Under the pieces are notes generated by a model that saw only the letters and a list, made by a program, of their open reading frames with translations, was not told the origin of the DNA and did no database searches. This document shows, piece by piece, positions 28,201-36,561 of a stretch of 64,000 bases of DNA. Positions within the stretch are counted from its first letter, which is position 1, and every line of letters starts with the position of its first letter. This DNA comes from Bacteroidota bacterium (GTDB lineage Bacteria > Bacteroidota > Bacteroidia > Chitinophagales > Chitinophagaceae). The stretch spans positions 102,854-166,853 of the forward strand of contig JAFDXE010000004.1 in NCBI GenBank assembly GCA_018268085.1, written 5' to 3'. The position numbers and the translations under genes were made by a program.

Positions 28201-31200
28201 TGTTACGGTAGCAGTACTTGAACAGGAAGACACCGGATCCGTTGCTGTTACGGTGTATTCGGTTGTAGTTGTTGGTGATACAGATACGCTGCTTCCTGCT
28301 AAACTTCCAGGATTCCAGGTCCAGTTTAAACTACCGGTTATATCAGCCCCGGTTTGCGCTCCAAAAATGATATTCAATCGGTTTGTACTTAAACTTGCCG
28401 TATTACTGGCATTCGTTGAAGTATAGGCAATAGTATTGCCGGCTGTTGCTGTATAATAAGTTTGTGCGTTATTAATATCATTTGCACCATCGTGTTGCAC
28501 TTCAACTATTATATTCGATGTTCCATCCCAGTTAAATGGCGTGCTGAAATTGATAACGTTTTGTCCAACAACATGTGTATATGTTTGCGCAGGGAATACC
28601 GTAGTATACCCGGCATTCGATTCAAAGGCAGTTAATACAGTGGACGTTGTTGTACCAATCTTTACGACAAAATTGTCGTTAAAGCTGGCATCCCCTAAAG
28701 TGGTAATATTAAATGCAATTGATGTAATATCACCGGCAAACATGCCAGCCGAAGATAGTTCTGCAGCGGTATATAATAACTGCATGCGATACGATGGCCA
28801 CCTGTTACAAAATGCGGTTGGCTGTGTGGTTGCACTGGTTAATGTTGTAGCAGTACCAATGGTAGCAAACCCTGGCGCTGATGTAGTTGAAGTAGCTGAC
28901 AGTGCTGAACTCTCTCCGGAACAGGTTGTTGATGGATTTGCAATGGAAGTTGTAATTGCAGGCAATGACTTCACAGTAACAACAACATCACTGGTAGTTG
29001 TGCATGATCCATCCACCGCTGTTACAGTATAGGTATATGTTCCGGGTAAGGTTGGAGTAATCATTGTATTAGCAGGAGATCCAAAAGAACCTGTTCCACC
29101 ATTTACAGAAGAAGGAATTCCACTACCGGTAGCCGGTGAAGCTGTCCAGGTATACGCATAACTGTTTCCGTTAGTTCCATCGGTAACAGTAGCGGTGAGG
29201 TTCAGTGTACTGTTACTGCAAACCGGGCCGTCTGAAGTTGCGTTAACCGGATCCGGTGCATTCACTGTTGCAACAACTTCTACCCGCGGGCTCTCACAGG
29301 TTCCATCAGATTCTGAAACCCAGAAATGGGTGGTTGTACTTATTGCCGTGGTATAGGTAGCTCCACCGGACTGCAATACGGTTCCACCAGTCTGCATATC
29401 ATACCAGGTAAATCCGCCACCACCACCTCCTGTTGTAACAAAAGCTGCCGGAACTGCCGTACCACACTGTGTTGAGTTATTGGCTCCCGGAACAGGTGGT
29501 AATGGATTAACCGTTACGGCAACACTGTTGGTTGTTACGTTGCAGCCCAAAGCTGTTAATGTAGCGGTATAGGTTGTATTTACAAGTGGGCTCACAGTGA
29601 GAGGATTTGTAGTGCCAACTTCATCTGTCCCATCTGACCATGAAACAGCAGTTACTTCAGGAGTAACCGCTTCTTCAAAAGTTACATTCAGACGTTGTGT
29701 ACTGAAACTTGCAGCATTACTAGCATTGGTTGATGTATAAGCCACCATGGTACCGGCAGTAGCGGTATAATATGTTTGAGCGTTGTTTATATTATCGGCA
29801 CCGTCATGCTGCACTTCAACGATAATATTCGAATTGCCGTCCCAAACAAAAGGAGTACTAAACGGAATCACATTGGTTCCTACGGCATGTGTGTAGGTAG
29901 CTGCAGGATAAACGGTTGTAAAGCCTGCGTTTGAAACGAAATCTCCGGAAAGTACAGACAAGGCAGAATTCCCCACTTTCACGACAAAATTATTATTAGA
30001 GGCAGCATCTCCCAATGTTGTTATGGTAAAAGACATAGAAGTAATATTACCGGCAGATAAGCCTGCAGCCTGCAGTTCCGCTGCCGTAAACAACAACTGC
30101 ATCCGGTAAGATGGCCACCTGTTGCAAAATGCGGTAGGCTGTGTTGTGGCACTCGTTAATGTTGTTGCAGTACCGATAGTACCGGAAGCATTAAAGGAAA
30201 GCGTTGCAGACAGGTCTGTTGTTGAACCAACACAAATGGTTGCATCACTCACCACCGCAGTGGCAGGTATACCAAACAACGGTTCATCGTTATAAGCGGT
30301 ACCATTTAAGGAAGCAACAAGACCATTGGCATCGGTTGCGGTAACACTCCAGGTTACCGTTGCATTTGCAGGAGATACTGTTGGTATCACACCCGACCAA
30401 TCATCGCCACTCGTATTTGTCATATTTACATTCTGTATCGTTCCGCCATTCACCTGGTAATTCAGGGTAACACCGGTTACTGCCGCACCTCCTGGAGTTG
30501 CGGTAACCGTAACGGTTCGTGCCACATTGGTACATTGATTACCGGATGGTGTAATGGCAAGATTACTCAGGGTAGCTGCAGCCAGGTTACCCATTAAATA
30601 AAAACCGCTTATTCCGGTTACTTCCGGAGCTGTAGTGGTAATTGAACCGGCATTAAGTGTGGATGCCGCACCACCAACATGATCGTAAGCCCCGGTAAGT
30701 GTAGCACTGTTGGCGATTCCATCCTGACTTCCCCTTGTATCGTTTAGCCGTAACAGTGAGTTGGTAAAATTACCTGAACCCGCAGTAATATCTGCAGCCC
30801 AATACCGGCTGGTACTTACAGAACTCATCAGCGTTCCGGGCGTGCCGCCACTGTTCGCATCAAACACTTCTGCCTGTACCCGCACTGTGCCACTTGCGTT
30901 AGTGGTTGGATTCACCAGTTCAAAAGGATTGTATCCCGACTTACCTACGGGTAGTATATAAGTTGATCCTGAAATAAGATTTGCAGGCAGTTCTCTTGCA
31001 ATAGGCCCTGCCACATAAGATGTTGAAGATGCTGAGGCAATGGCACCGGTTGCAGTATTGGTAATAATCGGTAGATCTGTAGCACTGGTTGTTAAATTAC
31101 CTGCCGTTAGGGTAAGCGTACCTGTTATGGTAAGTGCTCCGCCAGATAAGGTAATCCCATTTGTATTATTAATGGTTGTATTGGCAATTGTCCTGGAAGG

Positions 31201-33924
31201 TGGAATTTCATTGCCGGTTGTGCGTGCGCTTGTTTCCTGTAAATAATTTACCGATAATCCGCCGCTGCCGATATTGAAAGCCGGTGCTGCATCAAAATTA
31301 CCGGCATCACCTCCACCATTGCCAATCTGGATTACGTTGGAGGTTGTTCCTCCCAAACCGATAGTGATCAGACCTGCTCCAGAAACATCTCCTGAGAACA
31401 TATTCACCCGGTTGGTATTGTATGAGTTGGTTTGTGTAAAATTCACTGCCGAACCGGTATTGGCAATACTCAGCGAACCGTTATTTACGAATGTGCCCGA
31501 ACCCGTAACGGATTCCGGCGCTGTACCCGTAAACTGAACTGTGCCCACTGCTTGTGTACCACCTATTTCAGTTCCGGCCAATATTCCGTCATTGGTAAGA
31601 TCACCGGTAATCAACAGTGTTTGACCGGTGGTTGCTGAACCGGTAAACAGGTATGCATTGGGTTGAATGATCAAATTCACCACATTCACCTGGCCAATTA
31701 ACCTGGCCATTCTTGATGTAGAAGCGTCTGTTCTGTTATTTATTTCAAGATTATACAGGAGCATGGAACTGGTAATTCCAAAACCAGCATTATTGGCAAA
31801 TGTTCCGCCTGTTGTGGTAGATGCGGGATCGCCGATACGTAAAGTTCCTCCCGTAATATTTTTTGTTCCGCCGGATGATGCTGTCCAGGAAGTTCTGGCC
31901 GCAGTAGCATGCGGATCAACGATGGTGATCGTACCATTCGACCAGTTAACAGTAGTAGAAGCGCCGATTGTAAAGGCGGCCGTAGTGGTAACGTTTGCCG
32001 CCTGAACATCCACGTTGAAGTTTCCGCCACTCATATTCATTTGTGTGCCAACGTTACTGGCAAAAGAAACAGGACCATACATATTCAGTGTACCGCCCGT
32101 CATATTTAATATTCCCGTTCCCGAACTAAAAGTTAAGGTATTGTTTCCCGATCCATATCCAAATGTACCGGCATCAATTTGTAGTGTACCCGTTACCGTT
32201 GGTGACCCGGCTCCTGTTGCAGTGCCTGTTCCCACACATTGTATCAATGCTGCGGCATTGTTCAACCATAGTCTTCCCGTAGAGGTACAAATTGTTTGAG
32301 ATCCGAAATATGGAGTGATTGCCGATGCACTGGATAACTTAAATGAACCATTTGTGATTACCAGCCTGTTACCTGAAGCAGTTGGTGATGAAACAGTAAT
32401 CACCCTGGTAACTTCTAATACGGAGTTGATACCGGATCCTTTGTTTACCGTAATTGTATGAAAATTACATGCAGTTCCGGAACCTGATACTGTTCCGTTT
32501 CCAGATCCCCAGAATGTGGTTGTAACAAATGCAGTAGCAGAAGTAAACATATCAAACGAGCCGTTTACCACCAGGTTACCATTTGCTGTGCTGCCTGTTG
32601 TTGATCCGCCGATATTCAATGATTTTGTACCTGTTCCGATGCCGGCATTGAAAGTGCCATTGGCAGCCACGGTAAGATCACCATTTACTTTTAATGTTGC
32701 AGCAACTGCACCGCCCACCCAAGTTAATATGCCGCTGGTTCCCTGACCTATCGTTAAGTTATTGCAGGTAGCACTTGTATTGTCAACGGTTACGGTAAAT
32801 CCATCTCCAATGGTAACATCATCTGTTGCCGTTGGCACAACACCTCCGGGCCAGGGCGCATCGGGAGTAGTTGAACTCCAATTACCATTACCCGTTACCG
32901 TTATACTACCGGCAGCATTCGTAGCCTGGTTTCCTGTGAGGTATGCAGATTCTGCATCTAATACAGAAGCAATCCTGTAATAATAGGTTATCCCGGGCAA
33001 CAAACCTGTTTGTGCCTGCGAATACACGGTACCGGTACCTGCTGTTGTTGTACTGGGAATATCTGACCCAACCTGGCTAAAACTTATATTATCAGTCGAG
33101 CGGTATAGTCTAAACGCAGTTTCGTTACTGGAGGCGTCTGTCCATTCGATGGTCATCCCCGTTTGAGTTACCAGTGTAGGATTAAAGCTGGTAGGAGCAG
33201 CATCTCCAGGCGTTGGCACCCTTGATATCAGGGAGATACTATCAATAGCTGCAGGCGGATTGGAACCGCCTGAGCCATCATTTTTCCAGGTGAATACCAG
33301 TCGCACAGTGGTACCGGCCAATGCAGCCGGCAGGTTAGCAGAAAAAGTTTGATTGTTTACACCCTGGTTCCAAAGCTGTGCGCCAAGCAATGTGGGTGAG
33401 CCACCCGTCCATGTTGCAGAACTTCCCGTGGTAGATGAAGGCTGTCCGGCAACAGGGGTTACTGCAGGAGTTGTATAATACACCATTAAGGCATCCCATG
33501 ATCCCGTTTCACCCAAAGCCCTCCACCGGAAATCAAGTTTAATTATTGATTCACCGGCAGGAATTGTTACATCTCTGTAGATATGTGATGCGGTAACACT
33601 ACTATTTGTATAGGCCCATGATGAACCACCATCATTGGATATGAAGGCACAATTGGTTCCTTCCAGGAATCCCGCCCCGGGAACCGTACCCACATTCCAT
33701 TGATTTGTTGCGCTCTGAACCGACTGCCAGTTGTTGGAAATAAGGGTTGATCCGGATTCAAATCCTCCATCACCAACGGGCGATATCAACGTAGTTTGCG
33801 CAAGTACTCCAGTAGTTAAAAAAGAAAGTAAGAGGGAAATAACTAACAAATAAAATGATGCCGATTTGCAGGCATTCATTTTTTTTTCAATAAATAGACT
33901 GGCTCTTGTAAAATAGTGGTTCAT
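22282..33924 (-). CDS. Giant multidomain secreted protein with T9SS type A sorting domain
   Basis: The protein has 3880 residues; an internal Met at 33879 (MNACKSASFYLLV) is an alternative start just before the signal peptide, which ends at VLAQ. In order it has: a jelly-roll-like N-terminal part (about 45-225; DGGFESGSTLISNNW); a fibronectin III-like domain (about 239-335); a long Gly/Thr-rich beta-helix-like region (to about 1110); three homologous units of about 440 residues, each holding a CNRWPSYRMQLL module plus Ig/PKD domains; a divergent fourth module (about 2570-2735; GVYRYGYGTGDFRHQLL); a NIDO-like region (about 2985-3180; APWWDDLDVQTG); more Ig domains; and a C-terminal type A sorting domain (KIFPNPSVSDF, ILDMQGRVVKHF, ELKAGAYLVEV). 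It is expected on the cell surface or released by T9SS. Adhesion or polymer binding is inferred; no catalytic motif was seen. Confidence 0.92.
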   Translation of the reverse strand: MNHYFTRASLFIEKKMNACKSASFYLLVISLLLSFLTTGVLAQTTLISPVGDGGFESGSTLISNNWQSVQSATNQWNVGTVPGAGFLEGTNCAFISNDGGSSWAYTNSSVTASHIYRDVTIPAGESIIKLDFRWRALGETGSWDALMVYYTTPAVTPVAGQPSSTTGSSATWTGGSPTLLGAQLWNQGVNNQTFSANLPAALAGTTVRLVFTWKNDGSGGSNPPAAIDSISLISRVPTPGDAAPTSFNPTLVTQTGMTIEWTDASSNETAFRLYRSTDNISFSQVGSDIPSTTTAGTGTVYSQAQTGLLPGITYYYRIASVLDAESAYLTGNQATNAAGSITVTGNGNWSSTTPDAPWPGGVVPTATDDVTIGDGFTVTVDNTSATCNNLTIGQGTSGILTWVGGAVAATLKVNGDLTVAANGTFNAGIGTGTKSLNIGGSTTGSTANGNLVVNGSFDMFTSATAFVTTTFWGSGNGTVSGSGTACNFHTITVNKGSGINSVLEVTRVITVSSPTASGNRLVITNGSFKLSSASAITPYFGSQTICTSTGRLWLNNAAALIQCVGTGTATGAGSPTVTGTLQIDAGTFGYGSGNNTLTFSSGTGILNMTGGTLNMYGPVSFASNVGTQMNMSGGNFNVDVQAANVTTTAAFTIGASTTVNWSNGTITIVDPHATAARTSWTASSGGTKNITGGTLRIGDPASTTTGGTFANNAGFGITSSMLLYNLEINNRTDASTSRMARLIGQVNVVNLIIQPNAYLFTGSATTGQTLLITGDLTNDGILAGTEIGGTQAVGTVQFTGTAPESVTGSGTFVNNGSLSIANTGSAVNFTQTNSYNTNRVNMFSGDVSGAGLITIGLGGTTSNVIQIGNGGGDAGNFDAAPAFNIGSGGLSVNYLQETSARTTGNEIPPSRTIANTTINNTNGITLSGGALTITGTLTLTAGNLTTSATDLPIITNTATGAIASASSTSYVAGPIARELPANLISGSTYILPVGKSGYNPFELVNPTTNASGTVRVQAEVFDANSGGTPGTLMSSVSTSRYWAADITAGSGNFTNSLLRLNDTRGSQDGIANSATLTGAYDHVGGAASTLNAGSITTTAPEVTGISGFYLMGNLAAATLSNLAITPSGNQCTNVARTVTVTATPGGAAVTGVTLNYQVNGGTIQNVNMTNTSGDDWSGVIPTVSPANATVTWSVTATDANGLVASLNGTAYNDEPLFGIPATAVVSDATICVGSTTDLSATLSFNASGTIGTATTLTSATTQPTAFCNRWPSYRMQLLFTAAELQAAGLSAGNITSMSFTITTLGDAASNNNFVVKVGNSALSVLSGDFVSNAGFTTVYPAATYTHAVGTNVIPFSTPFVWDGNSNIIVEVQHDGADNINNAQTYYTATAGTMVAYTSTNASNAASFSTQRLNVTFEEAVTPEVTAVSWSDGTDEVGTTNPLTVSPLVNTTYTATLTALGCNVTTNSVAVTVNPLPPVPGANNSTQCGTAVPAAFVTTGGGGGGFTWYDMQTGGTVLQSGGATYTTAISTTTHFWVSESDGTCESPRVEVVATVNAPDPVNATSDGPVCSNSTLNLTATVTDGTNGNSYAYTWTASPATGSGIPSSVNGGTGSFGSPANTMITPTLPGTYTYTVTAVDGSCTTTSDVVVTVKSLPAITTSIANPSTTCSGESSALSATSTTSAPGFATIGTATTLTSATTQPTAFCNRWPSYRMQLLYTAAELSSAGMFAGDITSIAFNITTLGDASFNDNFVVKIGTTTSTVLTAFESNAGYTTVFPAQTYTHVVGQNVINFSTPFNWDGTSNIIVEVQHDGANDINNAQTYYTATAGNTIAYTSTNASNTASLSTNRLNIIFGAQTGADITGSLNWTWNPGSLAGSSVSVSPTTTTEYTVTATDPVSSCSSTATVTVTVNPLPPAPSGVNGTDQCGTALTDASVSSNNTVDPQSPPYFNWYDAPVGGTLLQSGTSTTYTTPISTSTTFYVSEVSSNGCEGLRVEVSTIVSEPDLLTVNATQTTVCLGGSTDISSTYTPNFNSFATFDLTATGGSQSGVTGTVSLTPGGTGSDPYTITPTATGTYTYTITAFDPDKGCTSIGTVVVTVNPLPVITSAAASATTICEGASTDLLATTTDIGPGLANEIGTATTLTSATSQPTAFCNRWPSYRMQLLYTGAELQAAGLSAGNINSIAFTITTLGDAASNNNFTVKIGNTALAALTDFVSTASGFTTVFPAQTYTHAVGVNTINFSTPFVWDGSSNIIVEIQHDGADNINNSQTYYTATAGNTVAYTLTNASNSASLSTNRLNTIFGGQVAVNGPGSYSWVWNPGNLSGNAVSVSPSVTTTYTATATFNGCSIDSDPVTVTVNPLPSAPPTNDPVTRCGPGVVNLTATGSGGTLNWYDVPTAGTSLQTGGAYSPNVTGTTSFWVAETSAAGCEGPRSEVHVTVTTPPVLSITPSGSTTFCDGGSVVLDKAPGSDASYVNFAWSANPSSGSGLSSNSGSAVTVMPVSSGVYTITLTADDGVSGPTGCANTASVVVTMNPNPIISNATATPSTNCANGITVLTAQSIDGAPGSASVGSQTTTEFEGVYRYGYGTGDFRHQLLFSAAELTAAGIIPGNITSIAFKVTSAGSGSSNNYTIKMANTTATALTSTFQTASFTTCYIAPTYTAVSGTNLHTFSTPFTWDGTSNVLVDICYTVSSIGSTSTVAATTPAFIGNINLKGTSGACTASGGALTVTNRPLVTFGGTVGTDITSNYNWVWNPGNLSGFSVSVTPSSTTTYTATATDPVTGCTSTSSPVTVTITPVASAASATPSASVCIGTTVTLDAQPTGGAPFTFSWNDGSGVIGTTNPLDVTPTTTTSYTVTVTDACGNSTSSSVTVTVNPLPTVGVTPLNASICQPGATAVTLTATGATTYAWAPSGGLSATTGSSVDALPTESTTYTVTGTDDNGCTNTATASIVVNPNVTGASATATPGTICAGETINLSANANPIPGYTMNTISGVSFVNISSTGTSVGVLGDDTEHNITIPSFTYNGTAYTTARVGTNGLVVLGSTSGDISFSNGTLPSTANSAGNVFLAPWWDDLDVQTGANIFTQTVGNLFIIQFDNMAHNSFSTGSVTFQVQLNLTNGQINFVYQDVIFGDAGEDAGVSATVGLQYSSSEALQYSSGSASLSNGQSITFTPTAFDYLWSGPDGFSSTLQNPSIVDAGPAAAGVYSVTITTNAGCSASVVTTSVTVNERPTGVISGGAAYCEGSVLPTTLSIAVTGSGPWSGTLSDGTVFSGSSSPITVEVTPTPEQTTVYTIATLSDVLCNAIAADLTGSATVTVNPLAANPTATVTQPTCAVGTGTITVTAPIGDGTTYSLDNGPFQSSTVFAGVAPGDHTLSVQTASGCFSPATTVVTVNPQPFTPTAPVITGIVNVCPYIGTAEQITYHATSTGNGTSVFNWVIPTTNVTLVSGQGTPDLTVTFQNGFASQANKQLRVTVTNECGTSPLTVYYLLAQFPNTPNPISGPTDVCPLLGGPAQGTYTINKAPGAASYIWTAQSGTTTITHLYSGANDTAVTILFAPGFTTSNITVQAVNDCGVSGLRSITVVRTTPSAPSLIAGPTNVCANIGSTGTPATYSVTQTPGMTYNWTIPSGSTGLTGQGTNTIMFTYPDGFSSGSISVTATNGCGTGPSRNLSVTKLNPATPSVIDVIQTHFCGEEGGRKYTYSLASMPANATNIVWTIPAGATYVNISQISIEVTYGDGAVNGVVTAQATSNCGASSIRSTEVKLPACPVPGFAAIDNGIGSNVAEKDKLLPLPTGSALEVKIFPNPSVSDFTVQVLTSSSEKIQVRILDMQGRVVKHFSTRPHELVVVGNELKAGAYLVEVRQGIELKTTKVVRF
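25715..26210 (-). repeat. Divergent fourth copy of the CNRWPSY-type module
   Basis: The encoded segment keeps the pattern RHQLLFSAAELTAAG, GNITSIAFKVTS, FSTPFTWDGTSNVLVDI of the three long repeats upstream. It lacks CNRWPSY and the QHDGADNINNAQTYY part, which is replaced by CYTVSSIGSTST. It is therefore an older duplicate within the same gene. Confidence 0.7.
27013..27516 (-). repeat. Internal repeat 3 of the giant protein (CNRWPSY module)
   Basis: This is a coding repeat of about 168 residues, from IGTATTLTSATSQPTAFCNRW to SLSTNRLNTIF. It is closely similar to the copies at 28364-28864 and 29678-30183. The copies are spaced about 1.32-1.34 kb apart, so the duplicated unit includes the intervening Ig/PKD domains. 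Confidence 0.85.
28364..28864 (-). repeat. Internal repeat 2 of the giant protein (CNRWPSY module)
   Basis: This is the middle copy of the module. It carries the same CNRWPSYRMQLL, FSTPFNWDGTSNIIVEVQHDG and NNAQTYYTATAGN segments as its neighbours. Differences (for example SSAGMFAGD in place of QAAGLSAGN) show divergence after duplication. Confidence 0.85.
29678..30183 (-). repeat. Internal repeat 1 of the giant protein (CNRWPSY module)
   Basis: This is the first (N-terminal) copy of the module, following the beta-helix-like region. It runs from IGTATTLTSATTQP to SFSTQRLNVTF and is the most complete form of the pattern. Confidence 0.85.
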
Positions 33925-34046
33925 ACACTGTGATTTATTATATGAAGGAAAAATCTACCGATTCTTTCATCAACTAAACTGGGGGTAATACTGGTAGCAG
34001 TTTAATGGATGATTTATTTTTATATAAGCTTTAGCATCGTGAAATG

Positions 34047-34061
34047 TTTTACGTTGTAAAA
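34047..34061. promoter_or_regulatory. Inverted repeat TTTTAC-GTT-GTAAAA
   Basis: This is a perfect 6-bp inverted repeat with a 3-bp spacer in the divergent intergenic region, about 125 bp from the giant gene start. A regulatory role is possible but unsupported beyond symmetry. Confidence 0.35.
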
Positions 34062-34128
34062 GAATGGTTGTGTAGAGGTGTTATGTTAGCTTTTAACAGG
34101 TATCGGCAGGCGGAGTATAAACACAAAA

Positions 34129-34146
34129 GATGTAAAATTTAACATC
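34129..34146. promoter_or_regulatory. 18-bp near-palindrome GATGTAAAATTTAACATC
   Basis: Sixteen of eighteen positions are symmetric. It lies about 150 bp before the response regulator start and 205 bp from the giant protein start, a plausible operator position for either direction. Confidence 0.4.
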
Positions 34147-34295
34147 GATTTTTCAAATCTACCTTTTTGTGTATAACAGATCTTAAATAAGAGATTAGAA
34201 TATTATTAGAAAATTATTAATGAAGAACGGAGTACTTGTAGCGATAAAGCGTTTCCAGAGCCTGTTCATTTCGCGGAAGTTATCTAAATTGCTAC

Positions 34296-35006
34296 ATGCA
34301 TATACTGAACGAGGATTTATATAAAATTTTAATTGTAGAAGACGAAATTAAAATTGCGGAAAGCCTCAAACAGGGACTGGAAGAAAACGGCTTTGTGGTT
34401 GACGTATGCAATGACGGCAACTGCGGCTTATTAAGCATTGAGCAAAATTTCTATCACCTGATCATTCTCGATATCAACCTGCCCTCGATCAACGGATACG
34501 AATTGTGTAAATTAATCAGGCAGCGAAATTTACAGGTACCTATAATAATGTTAACTGCTCTAAGTTCTCTAAGAGATAAACTCGAAGGTTATGATACAGG
34601 TGCAGACGACTACATCATTAAACCTTTTGAATTTAAAGAACTCCTGATGAAAATCCGCGTTCTGTTAAGGCGAACGCTAAACCATAAGATACCCGAAGGA
34701 ACAATTTTAAGAGCAGGCAACCTTGAAATAAACCTGGAAAGCAAGGAAGTGAAACGCGGAGAAACAACTATACATCTTACGATGAAGGAATTTCAATTGC
34801 TTGAATATTTAATGAGAAATAAAAATCACATCGTGTCGAGGGCTAATATCGCTATTCATGTTTGGGATATCGACTTCGACACAAATACAAATGTTATTGA
34901 TGTTTACATCAGCTATTTGCGAAATAAGATTGATAAACCATTTAGCCAAAAACTCATTCATACACAGGTTGGCTTTGGTTATATATTAAGTGAAAACCAA
35001 CTCTAA
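34296..35006 (+). CDS. Two-component response regulator, OmpR/PhoB family
   Basis: The protein has 236 residues. The receiver domain is at about 10-120 with acidic residues E15/D16, phosphoacceptor D59 in LIILDINLPSINGYE, Thr in MLTALSS and the conserved Lys in YIIKPFEF. A winged-helix DNA-binding domain follows (ESKEVKRGETTIHLTMKEF, then VIDVYISYLRNKID and a C-terminal GFGYIL hairpin). It acts as a cytoplasmic transcription factor activated by the histidine kinase encoded next. The stop TAA and the ATG of the kinase share one base (TAATG), so translation is coupled. It is divergent from the 3880-residue surface protein gene and may control it. Confidence 0.95.
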   Translation: MHILNEDLYKILIVEDEIKIAESLKQGLEENGFVVDVCNDGNCGLLSIEQNFYHLIILDINLPSINGYELCKLIRQRNLQVPIIMLTALSSLRDKLEGYDTGADDYIIKPFEFKELLMKIRVLLRRTLNHKIPEGTILRAGNLEINLESKEVKRGETTIHLTMKEFQLLEYLMRNKNHIVSRANIAIHVWDIDFDTNTNVIDVYISYLRNKIDKPFSQKLIHTQVGFGYILSENQL

Positions 35007-36400
35007 TGCCGGTACGACTTCGGATAACGCTTATGTTTTCTGTATTGGCAATGCTGATACTTTGCCTCGTATGCAGCGCCATCTATTTTTTTTCGTATAA
35101 GGCCAGGATCTCCAATATCTCCATACGCCTTACTAATCGTTCTATTACAACAGCCAGCTTTTTACGACAGGCAGAAGCTTTTGATTACAACCTTATACAA
35201 AAAATTGACTCGCTCACTACCAACGCTCTAAAAAATAAATCAGTCCAGGCATTTGATGCGCAAAATCAATCCACCTATAGCTACAGCGATATCCCCGGAG
35301 ACACCATGCATATTAGCCAACAAATTCTCAACAATGCAAGGAAAAAAGGTTCTTACTATTTTACGGTAAACGCAAAAGACGCGATTGCTTATCACTATGT
35401 TTTGCATAATTCGGATTTGGTAATCGTTGCCGCTGCAAAAGATGTAAACGGTAAAAAAAATCTTCATACACTTCTTAAAATTTTATTGCTGAGTATTTTG
35501 ATCGGAATTATTATTATTGTTATTGCCGGATATATTTTTTCCGCAAGCCTCCTTCTTCCTATAAAAAAAATCACCGGGGATGTAGAAGTGATATCTGCCC
35601 AAAACCTGACACGCAGAATTGCAACCGGTAATACAAAAGATGAATGGTATCATCTCGCGGATACTTTAAACAGGCTATTAAACCGGCTGCAGGAAAGCTT
35701 CGAATTTCAACGTCGCTTTATTGCCAATGCCTCTCATGAATTGTCGACTCCTCTGACAGCAGTTTCAAGTCAGTTGGATGTTACCCTGCAACGCGATCGT
35801 TCCCTGGACGAATATAAACAGGTAATGCAATCAGTTTACCAGGATGTGCGACATATGGCAAAGCTCACTCAAACATTGCTGGAATTTGCAAAAACTTCCG
35901 GGAGTGCCGGCGGCCTCGAAATAAGCCTGGTACGGATAGACGAAGTGGTGTTGAGAATACCTTCTGAAATTTCAAGGGTTAATCCACACTTCCGGGTTAG
36001 TGTGGAATTTGCCGCTTTGCCAGCAGAGGCGGATAAATTACTGGTGTATGGCAATGAAATCCTCCTTCTCATGGCACTAAAGAACATCGCCCTCAACGGC
36101 TGTAAATATTCATCCAATCACCACGCGGAAGTACTGTTGAGCCTGCAAAAAGGCTGCATTTGCATTGCTGTTAAGGATACAGGCAAAGGTATTCCTCAGG
36201 ATGAATTTCTTAATATCTTTCAGCCATTTTACCGAGTAGACAAAAACCCGGGTCAAAAAGGTTTTGGTCTTGGTCTGTCTCTTGCCTACCGTATCATTAC
36301 GCTACACAAAGGCACAATCGAAGTTTCTTCAGAGCTGAACAAAGGAAGTATTTTCCTGATCCGTTTACCACAGGCTGAAAGTGTAGCACAGTCATCTTAA
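35006..36400 (+). CDS. Sensor histidine kinase
   Basis: This is a 464-residue inner membrane kinase. TM1 is at about 9-30, a periplasmic sensor of about 125 residues follows with no recognised ligand motif, and TM2 is at about 155-185. Next come a HAMP linker (LLPIKKITGDVEVISAQNL), the HisKA H-box FIANASHELSTPLTAV with the phosphorylated His, and the HATPase domain with N-box KNIALNGCKYSS, G1 DTGKGIP and G2 GFGLGLSLAY. The order and size are typical of kinases paired with OmpR-type regulators. It is translationally coupled to the response regulator. The signal is unknown. Confidence 0.95.
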   Translation: MPVRLRITLMFSVLAMLILCLVCSAIYFFSYKARISNISIRLTNRSITTASFLRQAEAFDYNLIQKIDSLTTNALKNKSVQAFDAQNQSTYSYSDIPGDTMHISQQILNNARKKGSYYFTVNAKDAIAYHYVLHNSDLVIVAAAKDVNGKKNLHTLLKILLLSILIGIIIIVIAGYIFSASLLLPIKKITGDVEVISAQNLTRRIATGNTKDEWYHLADTLNRLLNRLQESFEFQRRFIANASHELSTPLTAVSSQLDVTLQRDRSLDEYKQVMQSVYQDVRHMAKLTQTLLEFAKTSGSAGGLEISLVRIDEVVLRIPSEISRVNPHFRVSVEFAALPAEADKLLVYGNEILLLMALKNIALNGCKYSSNHHAEVLLSLQKGCICIAVKDTGKGIPQDEFLNIFQPFYRVDKNPGQKGFGLGLSLAYRIITLHKGTIEVSSELNKGSIFLIRLPQAESVAQSS

Positions 36401-36539
36401 TCATTGCCCTGTTACATTAACGATTTCCGCCTGATACCACTATAAACATTACTTACAATAACAGTTTACAATAGCATTAAACCAGACCAACCGGGATTCC
36501 GCAACCGGCTAAAGCTGGAATTCATACGATTCTACTTCG

Positions 36540-36547
36540 TATTTTTG
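36540..36547 (+). promoter_or_regulatory. -7 element TATTTTTG of the M1 peptidase gene
   Basis: This is a perfect TAnnTTTG match ending 15 bp before the TTG start codon at 36562. Transcription would begin near 36550, which leaves no room for an upstream ATG and supports the TTG start. Confidence 0.6.
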
Positions 36548-36561
36548 ATAAAACAGTTCGC

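Larger units (their letters stand above)
33925..34295. other. Divergent intergenic region between giant protein gene and response regulator
   Basis: About 370 bp separate the two divergent start codons. No gene is seen. Two palindromic sequences (34047-34061 and 34129-34146) are the notable elements and could be operators for one or both sides. Confidence 0.6.

Noticed and set aside
25715..30183. Tandem repeats as a CRISPR array
   Set aside because: The repeats are long coding modules of about 500 bp within one reading frame, not short repeats with unique spacers.
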